The notes beneath the pieces were generated by a model. That model saw only the letters and a program-made list of their open reading frames with translations, was not told the DNA's origin and made no database searches. DNA of 16,220 nt from the NCBI GenBank assembly GCA_001872985.1, contig MNYA01000032.1, positions 1 through 16,220 on the forward strand, given 5' to 3'. Numbering within the stretch: the first letter of the stretch is position 1; each line of letters opens with the position of its first letter. The translations under genes were made by a program, and so were the position numbers. Of the stretch, positions 1-8,007 are shown in pieces. This DNA comes from a bacterium CG2_30_54_10 (lineage in GTDB: Bacteria > Muiribacteriota > Ozemobacteria > Ozemobacterales > Ozemobacteraceae).

Positions 1-15
1 TCATCCCCCGCGGTC

Positions 16-71
16 GGGCGCTTTGCGCCCTCCGGTCTGCCTTCATTCTTCCCCCGACTTATTGAGATGAT
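16..71 (+). repeat. Dispersed intergenic repeat, copy 1
   Basis: These 56 bases match 9757-9812 at 53 of 56 positions without gaps. The copy contains the hairpin GGGCGC-TTT-GCGCCC (16-30), the core TCCGGTCTGCC, then a pyrimidine-rich tract ending in CCCCC and TTATTGAG (59-66). It begins 7 nt after the uvrA stop codon, so it lies in the uvrA 3' untranslated region. The left part of the element may be cut by the window edge: the 15 visible bases to the left do not contain the CTCAATAA terminus seen in copy 2. Function is unknown. The hairpin could protect or terminate the uvrA mRNA, but no U-tract follows it. Confidence 0.8.
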
Positions 72-78
72 GCTTCAT

Positions 79-2937
79 CTACTTCCTTTCGTGTAGCACA
101 TCAGCGAGAAAACGGCCTGTGAGAGAGGCGGGGTTGCCTGCAAGCTGCTCAGGGGTTCCGGTGGCTACGATCTCACCACCGCGATCTCCGCCTTCGGGGC
201 CAAGATCGATCACCCAGTCGGCCATTTTGATTACATCGAGATTGTGCTCGACGACGACGATCGTGTTTCCTTTCTCGATCAGCTTTTCGAGAACTTCCAT
301 CAGGCAGCGGACATCCTCGAAATGCAGCCCCGTGGTTGGTTCGTCGAGGATGTAGAATGTAGACCCAGTCGCAACTCGGGATAGCTCCGATGCCAGTTTG
401 ATCCGCTGGGCTTCCCCCCCGGACAAAGTGGTGCTGGCTTGACCAAGAGCGATGTAGCCGAGGCCGACATCGACCAGGGTTTGCAGACGGCGCCGGATAA
501 CGCTGAATGCATCAAAGAATCCGACGGCCTCCTTTACGTTCATTTCAAGAACCTCGGCTACGTTCTTTCCCTTGAAGGTGACTTTAAGGGTTTCTTCGTT
601 GAACCGTTTTCCCTTGCAATGCTCGCAGACCACGTAGACGTCCGGGAGAAAGTGCATCTCGATCTGGATCTGCCCGGAGCCTTCGCAAGCCTCGCATCGG
701 CCTCCCCGAACATTGAAGCTGAAGCGGCCTGGAGCGTAGCCGCGAGCCCGCGCCTCGATCGTCTGGGAAAATAGGGTTCGGATCGGGGTGAAGATGCCCG
801 TGTAAGTCGCGGGGTTCGATCTGGGAGTGCGTCCAATCGGGTCTTGATCGATATTTACGACCTTGTTGAGTTGAACGAGACCGTCGAGCCGCCCGTACGC
901 CCCGACCGTCTGCCTGGTCTTGTTTATCAGGTTGGAAAGAAGCGGGAAAATTGTGTCAGTCACGAGGCTCGATTTTCCCGATCCGGAAACACCCGTGATG
1001 GCGATGAGGCAACCTAAGGGGAAACAAACATCGATCCCCTTGAGATTGTTATGCCGTGCGCCGATCAGCTTCAAGTTCTTTCCATTTCCCTTCCGTCGCT
1101 GGCCTGGAACCGGCAGGAACGCTGTTCCGGCCAGGAATCGGCCCGTCAGGCTGTCGCTTTTAGCGGCGACTTCGCGCGGAGTCCCTTCGGCAACGAGGCG
1201 CCCGCCTTCCTTCCCGGCTCCGGGGCCAAGGTCAACGATATGGTCGGCCTCGAGCATGATTTCACGATCGTGTTCAACGACCAGTACCGTGTTTCCAAGG
1301 TCGCGAAGCTTCTTTAGAGTGGCGATCAAACGGCGGTTGTCCCTAGGATGGAGTCCGATACTTGGTTCGTCAAGAACGTAAGTGATCCCTACCAGGGCCG
1401 ATCCGATCTGGGTTGCCAGCCGGATGCGCTGCGCCTCGCCCCCGGAAAGTGTGTGTGCGGCCCTCGATAGCGTAATGTAATCCAGGCCGACATCCTTGAG
1501 AAATCGAAGACGGTTCCGAACCTGTTCGAGTACCTTTTTGCAAATGAATGCATCACGCTCGCTCATTACAAGTGAATCGAAAAACTCGACCAGCTCGCCG
1601 ACCGGCTTTTCGGTAAGCTGATGGATACTAAGCTTTTCGACCGTGACCGCAAGCGCAACCGGGGAGAGCCGCTTGCCCAGACAAGAAGGGCAGGGCATGG
1701 TGCGCATGAATCTCTCGTAATAAGCCCTCGCATCCTCGGACGGTGTCTCCCTGTAGCGACGCTCGATCGTCGGAAGGATCCCTTCAAAGGGCTTGCAGAA
1801 CTTGGTTTGCATCGATTTTCCCTTGTAATCGACCTCGATTGCCTGGGAGCCCGTCCCGTTCAGAAGGGCGTTGACCACCTCATCCGAAAGGTTTTTAAAT
1901 GGGGTCTGCACCGAAAACTCGAGGTGTCTGGCGAGGCTTTCGAGCCACTGCCTGAACCAGGTCTCTTCCGATGCGTTCATGCAGGCTATCGCGCCTCCGG
2001 CGATCGAAAGTTCACGATCCGGGATGACAAGATCGGCATCAACCACCATCTGGATACCCAACCCCGAACACCCAGGGCAGGCTCCATAAGGGGCGTTGAA
2101 AGAGAACAGCCTTGGCTTGATCTCAGGCAGGCTCACGTCGCAAGAACTGCAACGCAGGTGCGCGTTGAAAGCTGATTCTCGTGGCGTTACTGGTTTCCCC
2201 GGATTTCGGGAAATTTCGGGATCTTCGGAAAGTATTACCAACTGGCCATCAGCAAGCTTGAACGACAGCTCGATAGCCTCCGACATCCGGCTTTTCTGCT
2301 CATCGGTGCGATCGAGTTTCAACCGATCGAGCGTTACCTCGATGGTATGCTTCTTCTTTGGATCGAGCTTCGGAAGTTCATCATCAAGCAGGAAATACGA
2401 CCCGTCAACACGAACCCGCGAAAAACCTTCCTTTCGAAGCTCCTCAAAAACCTTCTGATACTCCCCTTTGCGACCCCGGACCACCGGGGCAAGGAATGTC
2501 AGGCGCGTGTCAACCGGATGAGCGAGAAGTGATTCGACGATCTCCCCGGGAGTGGAGCTGGCAACACGTTTCCCGCACTGCGGGCAGTGGGGAACCCCGA
2601 TGGCGGCAAAAAGAAGCCGGAAATAATCGTACAACTCGGTAACCGTTCCGACGGTCGATCGGGGGTTTCGCGAAGTGCTCTTCTGCTGGATGGCGATCGT
2701 CGGGGAAAGTCCCTCGATCTCCTCGACATCGGGCTTTTCCATTTGCTGAAGGAACTGCCGGGCGTAGGAAGACAGCGATTCCATGTACCGCCGCTGCCCT
2801 TCGGCATGAATCGTATCAAACGCAAGTGAGGATTTTCCGGACCCGGACACTCCGGTGATGACCGTCAGAGACTTGCGCGGAATCGCAACGGACAGATCCT
2901 TGAGATTATGAACCCGTGCTTTGACTATACGAATCAT
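79..2937 (-). CDS. uvrA: UvrABC excinuclease subunit A
   Basis: UvrA is the DNA-damage sensor of nucleotide excision repair. It is a dimeric ABC-type ATPase that loads UvrB at lesions in the cytoplasm. The 952-residue product is close to the usual length of about 940. Visible features are a first Walker A GVSGSGKSS at residues 29-37, a zinc-type Cys pair at CPQC (about 118-121), further Cys pairs CSSC and CPGC, a first signature LSGGEAQRIRLA followed by the Walker B LDEPSIGLH, a second Walker A near residue 649, a second zinc module (CEAC...CEHC), and a second signature LSGGEAQRIKLA with LDEPTTGLH. All ATPase motifs look intact. The start MIRIVKARVHNLK matches the family N-terminus. No clear Shine-Dalgarno sequence precedes it. 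It sits 30 nt after the stop of the membrane-protein gene and appears to be the last gene of the pseudopilin operon, an unusual place for uvrA. Confidence 0.98.
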   Translation of the reverse strand: MIRIVKARVHNLKDLSVAIPRKSLTVITGVSGSGKSSLAFDTIHAEGQRRYMESLSSYARQFLQQMEKPDVEEIEGLSPTIAIQQKSTSRNPRSTVGTVTELYDYFRLLFAAIGVPHCPQCGKRVASSTPGEIVESLLAHPVDTRLTFLAPVVRGRKGEYQKVFEELRKEGFSRVRVDGSYFLLDDELPKLDPKKKHTIEVTLDRLKLDRTDEQKSRMSEAIELSFKLADGQLVILSEDPEISRNPGKPVTPRESAFNAHLRCSSCDVSLPEIKPRLFSFNAPYGACPGCSGLGIQMVVDADLVIPDRELSIAGGAIACMNASEETWFRQWLESLARHLEFSVQTPFKNLSDEVVNALLNGTGSQAIEVDYKGKSMQTKFCKPFEGILPTIERRYRETPSEDARAYYERFMRTMPCPSCLGKRLSPVALAVTVEKLSIHQLTEKPVGELVEFFDSLVMSERDAFICKKVLEQVRNRLRFLKDVGLDYITLSRAAHTLSGGEAQRIRLATQIGSALVGITYVLDEPSIGLHPRDNRRLIATLKKLRDLGNTVLVVEHDREIMLEADHIVDLGPGAGKEGGRLVAEGTPREVAAKSDSLTGRFLAGTAFLPVPGQRRKGNGKNLKLIGARHNNLKGIDVCFPLGCLIAITGVSGSGKSSLVTDTIFPLLSNLINKTRQTVGAYGRLDGLVQLNKVVNIDQDPIGRTPRSNPATYTGIFTPIRTLFSQTIEARARGYAPGRFSFNVRGGRCEACEGSGQIQIEMHFLPDVYVVCEHCKGKRFNEETLKVTFKGKNVAEVLEMNVKEAVGFFDAFSVIRRRLQTLVDVGLGYIALGQASTTLSGGEAQRIKLASELSRVATGSTFYILDEPTTGLHFEDVRCLMEVLEKLIEKGNTIVVVEHNLDVIKMADWVIDLGPEGGDRGGEIVATGTPEQLAGNPASLTGRFLADVLHERK

Positions 2938-2967
2938 TCGATGGTGGGCTTAGAGCGGGAGAAATGG

Positions 2968-3726
2968 TCAGCGCCAGTCGTATTGGATAACGCTTGCTTG
3001 TGTGGGATTAGCGATCACGCCATCCTTGAAGGTAACTTTGTAGAAGCCTGAAACTTTATACCGTTTTGCCGGGCTACGGCGGCTATAGACTTCGACCAAG
3101 CCGTTTTTGACCACGACCTCTCCGGTGCGTTTGGCTGCATTGTACAAAACCTTGAACAATCCCGATGTGCCCAGGGCGACTATTCCACCGGATTCTATTT
3201 CAAGAACCTCGCGGCCGTCGAGGGCGATTGCGACTGTGACTTCCCCGCGGTTCAAAATTGCGAGCTCTTTATTGACCTTGTTCTCTTTTTCGTCAAGCTC
3301 GGGAAGTTTGACCACCAATTCTGATTCGGAAAGCAGCTTCAAGATGTTCTTTCGTTGAAGTTCGACGACCATGAAACCTTCTTTTTCAGTCTTGAAGGTG
3401 AATTCCTCGGAGAAAACCCGGCCTTTCTCGATCTTTTCCCAGTCGCCGATGGATCTCCCCAGCGCTTTTCCGGTTACCTCGCTCACAGAGGATCTGAGCA
3501 ATGTTGCCCGCTCTTCCTTGAAAGCCCGCTCCGACGAACGGTTTTTAAGAATGACACCAAATGCGAGTATCACGAAAACGACCACAATCACCACACAGGC
3601 AATTATCAGGTTACGCTTTCTGTCTACATCTGCCTTCTGGCCGAGGATCGATTTTTCGCGTTCCTGCTGGAGCTTTTTGAGAGACTTATGGTCGAGCCGC
3701 TCGAGTTGGTGCCACTGTTTCGACAT
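2968..3726 (-). CDS. Single-pass membrane protein with possible FecR-like extracytoplasmic domain
   Basis: I do not recognise this 252-residue protein with certainty. Residues 1-38 are charged and probably helical (LDHKSLKKLQQEREKS). One strong transmembrane segment follows at about 40-60 (IIACVVIVVVFVILAF). The remaining ~190 residues would lie outside the cytoplasm and look beta-rich. The stretch from about residue 160 (LNRGEVTVAI, then GGIVALGTSGLFKV, then VVKNGLVEVYS) resembles the repeating strands of FecR-type domains, but this is inference from pattern only. Positively charged residues flanking the membrane segment fit an N-in, C-out topology. The gene starts 37 nt after the GspJ-like gene and ends 30 nt before uvrA, all on one strand, so it probably belongs to the same transcript and may serve the pilus or secretion machinery. 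The Shine-Dalgarno signal is weak. Confidence 0.7.
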   Translation of the reverse strand: MSKQWHQLERLDHKSLKKLQQEREKSILGQKADVDRKRNLIIACVVIVVVFVILAFGVILKNRSSERAFKEERATLLRSSVSEVTGKALGRSIGDWEKIEKGRVFSEEFTFKTEKEGFMVVELQRKNILKLLSESELVVKLPELDEKENKVNKELAILNRGEVTVAIALDGREVLEIESGGIVALGTSGLFKVLYNAAKRTGEVVVKNGLVEVYSRRSPAKRYKVSGFYKVTFKDGVIANPTQASVIQYDWR

Positions 3727-3763
3727 TTTTCTGGTTGCTTGGTTGGTTTCGTCTGACGGTCGA

Positions 3764-4609
3764 CTAATTCAGCAAATCGATACCGACATTGGGCGTTATC
3801 ATGATGGAGCTATCCTTGAAAGTTTTCGGATCTTTGGGAAACACACAGTGGATCTTGACTGAAATAAACTTGAGATCCGTGGGGTCTGTCGGGAGCGTGG
3901 CCGACGGATCGACCTGGAAAATGACATGCTCGACGTCCTGGCAGATATTGAAACGCTTTTGGCTGCCGCTGACTGGCGCAAGAGACACATTTCCAGCTTT
4001 GGCGTAATCCGGCGCCACGGTCGAAAACTTGAACGTCTCTGAATCCATTCGGAGATCGCCAACCTTTGCCAAGCTGTTGATTTTCGGGATGAACCATAAC
4101 TTGCATTCTGTAAGCTGGCCCTGAACTGGGGGTGAGTTGGCCGGTTTTTCAGACTCACACACCACGAACTGCATTATCAAAAGGTCGCCGGAGGTGGGAG
4201 CCTTGATCTGGTCACCGTTATTCAGGATCTTGAGATAATACTTGTTGGCAATCGTCTTGTTGGGGTTGTCGCTCGGGTCGAGGACAGTATCAGCGAGCAG
4301 CGTGGTGGGATATGAGGAACTCTTGATCCGATCGGAAATGAGCTTCGTTCCATTGCGAAGCTGATCGACAATGGAGCTGATCCAGCTTGCCTTGTTCGCG
4401 GTTCTGGTTCCACCCATGAACAGTTGATAAGCCCAGAAAAGGAACATGGACAAGATTCCTAGAGCCATCATTAGCTCAACGAGAGTGAACCCCCGGCATG
4501 GAAGGCGAACGCATCCAACCGATTTCCGCTGCTCATCAGTCGATTGACCTGCACTACCACCGGGTGGAAGAGGCTGCTCCGATTGAATTTGCAAAGGGAG
4601 CCGCATCAT
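3764..4609 (-). CDS. Prepilin, GspJ/PilW-like minor pseudopilin
   Basis: The 281-residue protein carries a type IV prepilin signal: RG^FTLVELMMALGILSMFLFWAYQLF. Gly40 would be at -1 and the conserved Glu at +5 of the mature protein. Prepilin peptidase (PilD/GspO) should cleave after Gly40 and methylate the new N-terminal Phe. The hydrophobic helix then sits in the inner membrane until assembly into a pilus or pseudopilus tip. The leader of 40 residues is much longer than the usual 6-20, but no later ATG or GTG start is in frame before the cleavage site. Its length and its place after GspI-like and GspK-like genes suggest the GspJ or PilW role; the assignment between type II secretion and type IV pilus is open. 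The start codon overlaps the upstream stop in an ATGA (4606-4609), implying coupled translation. Confidence 0.88.
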   Translation of the reverse strand: MMRLPLQIQSEQPLPPGGSAGQSTDEQRKSVGCVRLPCRGFTLVELMMALGILSMFLFWAYQLFMGGTRTANKASWISSIVDQLRNGTKLISDRIKSSSYPTTLLADTVLDPSDNPNKTIANKYYLKILNNGDQIKAPTSGDLLIMQFVVCESEKPANSPPVQGQLTECKLWFIPKINSLAKVGDLRMDSETFKFSTVAPDYAKAGNVSLAPVSGSQKRFNICQDVEHVIFQVDPSATLPTDPTDLKFISVKIHCVFPKDPKTFKDSSIMITPNVGIDLLN

Positions 4610-5487
4610 GGGGGAGGGCCTCGCCGCGTGATTTTCTGCACCTTCCGCTGAACCTGGGAATATCTTCCGCCCTTGTCCGGTTTGGCCGGATTGAATTTCA
4701 CATCGATGATGGACCCCTCGACCTCGATCTCGATTGCTTCTTCATTATATCTGCGGAGTTCTTTCATTGCCTGAAGGTTGATTTTGTTGACCTTGTAAGT
4801 CATCGTGTAAGGATATTTGTCGGAGGTGGAAATCTTCCAGGAGTTGACCGTAGGGAGGTTGTCCGCGATCGGCATCTCAAGACTGGGCTGAAGATGCTTG
4901 CCGTCAACCAAGGTATTGGTGCAATCGCGAACGTAATAATCCAGGAACTTGCGCGGGCTGTAGTCAAGCTTTGGGGCTTTGGGGCTGGTATACTTTTTTG
5001 AGGGATCCGGGTCGACGAGACCCTTTTCGAGATATCGGTACTCGGGGTTGTAGAAACTTCCCATTTTCAAATAAATATCGTTTGCCCCCGGAACTTTCAG
5101 GTAGAAATATTTAGGTTTACCGTCCATGGCTTTTTCTTGTTCAGGCTTGATCCGGAAATACACACCCGAAAAACCCGTCACGAGCTGAAAATTTTCGCTC
5201 CCGGTAAACTCGGTAAAGTCGCAAAGCGGACTTTTGCCGGTAGTGAACTCGACGGAATCATACAGCTCGGTGGGGAAAAGCTTCGCCTTGAGCAGCAGGT
5301 GCTGAATTGCCGCCCGTGCCGCGAAAAAAGCCTGCTGGTTTTCGAGGCTCAGCCGGTTGCGGCCTGACACATTTTTGTGTTGGTAGAGCATCCCCGCAAC
5401 CAGGATCATCAGGCTGAAAGCGAAAAACAGCGCGACAACGATGACCATTCCTCGTCGCCCCGATAAGGATGTCCGGCTGGAAATCAT
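4606..5487 (-). CDS. GspK/PilX-like minor pseudopilin
   Basis: This 293-residue protein has a short basic N-terminus (SLSGRRG), then a membrane helix at about 14-34 (MVIVVALFFAFSLMILVAGM), then the segment LENQQAFFAARAAIQHLLL. That segment is typical of GspK and PilX proteins, in which an Ala-rich helix follows the transmembrane part. As in GspK, no Glu is present at position +5 after the Gly. In GspI-J-K complexes the K subunit caps the pseudopilus tip; in pilus systems PilX plays a related part. The soluble domain (residues 40-293) has few cysteines and no motif that I can name. The gene overlaps its upstream neighbour and its downstream neighbour by 4 nt each (ATGA at 5484-5487 and 4606-4609). 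A GGGAGA sequence lies about 9 nt before the start. Confidence 0.82.
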   Translation of the reverse strand: MISSRTSLSGRRGMVIVVALFFAFSLMILVAGMLYQHKNVSGRNRLSLENQQAFFAARAAIQHLLLKAKLFPTELYDSVEFTTGKSPLCDFTEFTGSENFQLVTGFSGVYFRIKPEQEKAMDGKPKYFYLKVPGANDIYLKMGSFYNPEYRYLEKGLVDPDPSKKYTSPKAPKLDYSPRKFLDYYVRDCTNTLVDGKHLQPSLEMPIADNLPTVNSWKISTSDKYPYTMTYKVNKINLQAMKELRRYNEEAIEIEVEGSIIDVKFNPAKPDKGGRYSQVQRKVQKITRRGPPP

Positions 5488-6413
5488 CTTGAAAGGTCTC
5501 CCTTCAATGTCATCAAATGCACGCGTTTGATGCCGACTCCCTCTCTTTCAGGCTGGGAGTACAGGGATCTGTCAGAGTTCCATTGAACCTCAATGATCAA
5601 TTTTTTCATCGTACAGTAAGCGAAACGATCGTCGCTTGTATAGTTCACCTTCTCGGCAACCATGCGTTGGGTGAATCTTACGCCGGAGGGATTGACAAAT
5701 CGGGGGGCATCCGCGCTGAAACCAGTGTAATTGTCATCGGTATAAATTGAATCGGGGGATTCAGAAACATTGTTGGGGACGCACTCGGTCTCCCAGCGTG
5801 GGAAACCCGCAAGTGAGCCACCAGTGGGGTTGGGGTTGTATTGTTGGATCCATTTCGAGGAGGAAATTTTCGCGGGGTTTCGAAGAAAAGAGAAGCTCAT
5901 TTCTCTAAGTTCGGGGAAATCGGTCGGCGCCTTCGGTGGGGTGGTTGTCTCAGGTTTGGCATCGGCTGGTGCGGGAGAAGCACAAACGTCTTCGACCTTG
6001 AGGGTCACAGCGTAGCTCACTCCTCGGGGGTCGGTGACTATGCCTTTGCATGAATACCCACCGGAAGTATCCGGGCAATCGGGAAACAACATCTCCGCCA
6101 TTTTTTTGCACCAGACAGCATCATACTTGGTGTAATCTTTGACCCCGGATAGGTCGCTCGTCTTCATGACCGCAGGATTTCCGGCTCTTATCGCCTCGAA
6201 AGGCACATTGTCGAGAAGAGCGTTCAAAATCTCTGAGCCTTTGTTAATGGCGAATGCCTGAGACGCATTTAAATCGGTCTCCTCGGCGCCTTTATGAATA
6301 ACCCCAAAAATAGGGATCAGAGCAACAGCGATCACCCCCATCGCAATGACTATCTCGAGGAAAGTGAAAGCCCTCGCATGGCCGGAAAACCGGAAACCGC
6401 CTGATGATTCCAT
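5484..6413 (-). CDS. Prepilin, GspI/PilV-like minor pseudopilin
   Basis: The product is 309 residues from the start used here. Residues 1-15 form a leader and are followed by A^FTFLEIVIAMGVIAVALIPIF, a prepilin cleavage and assembly helix with Glu at +5. The residue at -1 is Ala rather than the usual Gly, which prepilin peptidases sometimes accept. The globular part contains CPDTSGGYSC and a Pro/Thr-rich linker (PETTTPPKAPTDFPE). The frame is open upstream to 6626, but I reject that longer start. A TGTTATAAT promoter (6439-6447) lies inside it, the added residues look non-coding, and a prepilin leader would become about 86 residues long. This is the first gene of the run and makes an I-K-J order with the next two, which suggests a tip complex of a pseudopilus or type IV pilus. 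Confidence 0.85.
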   Translation of the reverse strand: MESSGGFRFSGHARAFTFLEIVIAMGVIAVALIPIFGVIHKGAEETDLNASQAFAINKGSEILNALLDNVPFEAIRAGNPAVMKTSDLSGVKDYTKYDAVWCKKMAEMLFPDCPDTSGGYSCKGIVTDPRGVSYAVTLKVEDVCASPAPADAKPETTTPPKAPTDFPELREMSFSFLRNPAKISSSKWIQQYNPNPTGGSLAGFPRWETECVPNNVSESPDSIYTDDNYTGFSADAPRFVNPSGVRFTQRMVAEKVNYTSDDRFAYCTMKKLIIEVQWNSDRSLYSQPEREGVGIKRVHLMTLKGDLSR

Positions 6414-6438
6414 TTTTGAATCTCTCGACCTCTTCCTG

Positions 6439-6447
6439 ATTATAACA
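6439..6447 (-). promoter_or_regulatory. Extended -10 promoter for the pseudopilin-uvrA run
   Basis: On the minus strand the sequence is TGTTATAAT, a perfect TATAAT preceded by the TGn motif of extended -10 promoters. No good -35 box is present at 16-18 nt. That is typical of this promoter class. Transcription would begin near 6432 and give a leader of about 20 nt before the ATG at 6413. It lies upstream of five co-oriented genes with no other obvious promoter between them. Confidence 0.55.
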
Positions 6448-6548
6448 AAAATTTCCGACAGAATCCTGTAATTTCGCGGCGAACGAAAAACCGGGGCTCC
6501 CCAAGCAGCCAACGAACTAAATTGAAGCCCTTTGGAGCGTTCGGTTGT

Positions 6549-6604
6549 ATCTGCATAATAAACCCCGGGAAACACAAAACCGGGCCGGAGGGCGAAAAGC
6601 GCCC
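6549..6604 (-). repeat. Dispersed intergenic repeat, diverged copy 3
   Basis: Read on the minus strand, these 56 bases align without gaps to 9757-9812 with 39 of 56 identities. The hairpin GGGCGC-n-CGCCCTCCGG is conserved, as are the CCC and TTATT blocks at the same spacing. It lies 96 nt past the phoH stop. The equal length and position-for-position match favour common origin over chance, but the middle third is poorly conserved. Confidence 0.5.
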
Positions 6605-6607
6605 GGT
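6571..6607 (-). terminator. Probable intrinsic terminator of phoH
   Basis: On the minus strand ACCGGGC (6607-6601) can pair with GCCCGGT (6585-6579), enclosing a small inner hairpin GGGCG-CTTTT-CGCCC. The stem is followed directly by TTTGTGTTT. The GC-rich stem plus T-rich tail, 93 nt past the phoH stop and upstream of the pseudopilin promoter, fits a Rho-independent terminator. It overlaps the diverged repeat copy 3. The outer loop is 15 nt, so efficiency is uncertain. Confidence 0.5.
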
Positions 6608-6699
6608 CGAAGAAAACGAGACACACGCATTCATTTCACGTGCCGAGAGGGGGCGTGCATCCCCTCTTTTGGAGAAGACGCGTTCAGTTTTCTTCGGGC

Positions 6700-8007
6700 T
6701 CACATCAATTCGGAAGCAAGAGCCGAAAGGTCGGACCGCTCAGACTTGTGCAGGATGATATGCCCGAACAGCCCCTGGTTTTTGAATTTGTTTATGACGT
6801 AGTTCAGCCCGTTCGATGAGCCGTCAAGATATGGATTGTCGATCTGATAGGGGTCTCCGGTGAGGACAACCTTGGTACCCTCTCCCGCGCGGCTGATGAT
6901 CGTCTTCACTTCATGGGGAGTCAGGTTCTGCGCTTCATCGACAACAAGAAATTGTTTTGGAATGCTTCGGCCGCGGATGTATGTGATGGCCTCGATCTGT
7001 ATCTTCTGCGACTCGATCAGGAAACGAATCTTCTTGCCGACATCCTCGGAATTGTTGTACAGGCGATCCATGACGAATTCGAGGTTATCGAAAATCGGTT
7101 GCATCCAGTGGCTGAGCTTCTCATCCTTGGAACCCGGCAGATAACCGATGTCCTTGCCGAGCGGCATTATCGGCCGGCTGACCAGCAGTTTGCGATACAC
7201 ATGTTCGTCAATGGTCTTTTGAAGGCCACAGGCGAGAGCCAGAAGCGTTTTTCCCGTGCCTGCCCGGCCAACCAGGGTGACCAACTGGATCTCATTGCAA
7301 AGCAAAAGTTCCATGGCGAACTTTTGTTGAAGATTGAGCGGTTCGACACCCCAGGGCTTTGCGCTGACGTGAAAGAGGGGAGTCAGCTTTTTCAAAGTTC
7401 CGCAATATTTCGCCAACGCTGTTTTGTTCTCGTTTTCCTCGGCCTTCAGCAGAACGAACTCATTCGTATAAAGGTCCGTGGCCTTGTACTCCATGGTTTT
7501 CGAGCTGAGGAATGCCTCAATATCGCGTGCCGGAAGAATCAGTTCGCGCCATCCGGAATAAAGTTCATCTAATCGGACTTTGTTGGTTTCAAAATCCCCG
7601 GTCAGGATCCCAAGGGCGTCAGCCTTGATGCGGGCATTGATATCTTTGCTGATCAAGTAGACGGTACGCCCTTGCTTTTTCAGGTGAAGAGCGCAGGCCA
7701 GGATCCTGTTATCGACCTTGTTTTTATCGAACCCATAAGGGATTTCCATGTCATGATCGATCAGAACCTGAAGGGTGCCCCCGTTCGGAATTGCAACACC
7801 TTCGCAAAGATGGCCTCTTGCCCTCACATTGTCGAGCTCTCGGGATGCGGATCGCGCTTCCCGACCACGCTCGTCGTTGAACCCTTTAAACCGATCGAGC
7901 TCTTCAATGACTCCGAGGGGAACCACGACGTCGTTGTCCTTGAAGGAGAAAAGAGCCTGATGATTATGCAACAACACGTTTGTATCAATGACAAACGTTT
8001 TTCTCAT
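6700..8007 (-). CDS. PIN-PhoH family ATPase/ribonuclease-like protein
   Basis: This 435-residue protein joins an N-terminal PIN domain to a C-terminal PhoH ATPase domain, the architecture of PhoH2 and Bacillus YlaK-type proteins, which are thought to act as ATP-dependent RNA-processing enzymes. The PIN part opens with TFVIDTNVLLHN (first acidic residue at Asp8), has the EELDRFK segment at about 35-41, and acidic positions in SKDINARIKADALG. The PhoH part has Walker A GRAGTGKT at about 247-254 and Walker B VVDEAQNLTPHE starting near 355, followed by VVLTGDPYQIDNPYLD. The frame is open to 8028, but AAGGGAGAG sits just upstream of the ATG at 8007, and the protein then starts MRKTFVIDTN, as in homologues. 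It is transcribed away from the LysM gene and is probably monocistronic, with a terminator-like hairpin downstream. Confidence 0.93.
   Translation of the reverse strand: MRKTFVIDTNVLLHNHQALFSFKDNDVVVPLGVIEELDRFKGFNDERGREARSASRELDNVRARGHLCEGVAIPNGGTLQVLIDHDMEIPYGFDKNKVDNRILACALHLKKQGRTVYLISKDINARIKADALGILTGDFETNKVRLDELYSGWRELILPARDIEAFLSSKTMEYKATDLYTNEFVLLKAEENENKTALAKYCGTLKKLTPLFHVSAKPWGVEPLNLQQKFAMELLLCNEIQLVTLVGRAGTGKTLLALACGLQKTIDEHVYRKLLVSRPIMPLGKDIGYLPGSKDEKLSHWMQPIFDNLEFVMDRLYNNSEDVGKKIRFLIESQKIQIEAITYIRGRSIPKQFLVVDEAQNLTPHEVKTIISRAGEGTKVVLTGDPYQIDNPYLDGSSNGLNYVINKFKNQGLFGHIILHKSERSDLSALASELM

Noticed and set aside
1621..2175. 184-codon plus-strand open frame inside uvrA
   Set aside because: It is the opposite-strand shadow of a highly conserved uvrA region, with no domain or ribosome binding site to support it.
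2938..2967. LexA-type operator before uvrA
   Set aside because: The 30-nt gap holds no CTGT-N8-ACAG or GAAC-N4-GTTC type motif.
6414..6626. N-terminal extension of the first prepilin gene to an ATG at 6626
   Set aside because: The extension has no pilin-like features and contains the extended -10 promoter; the start at 6413 places the prepilin leader correctly.
6913..7572. 219-codon plus-strand open frame inside phoH
   Set aside because: It lies opposite conserved PhoH ATPase motifs and shows no recognisable protein features.
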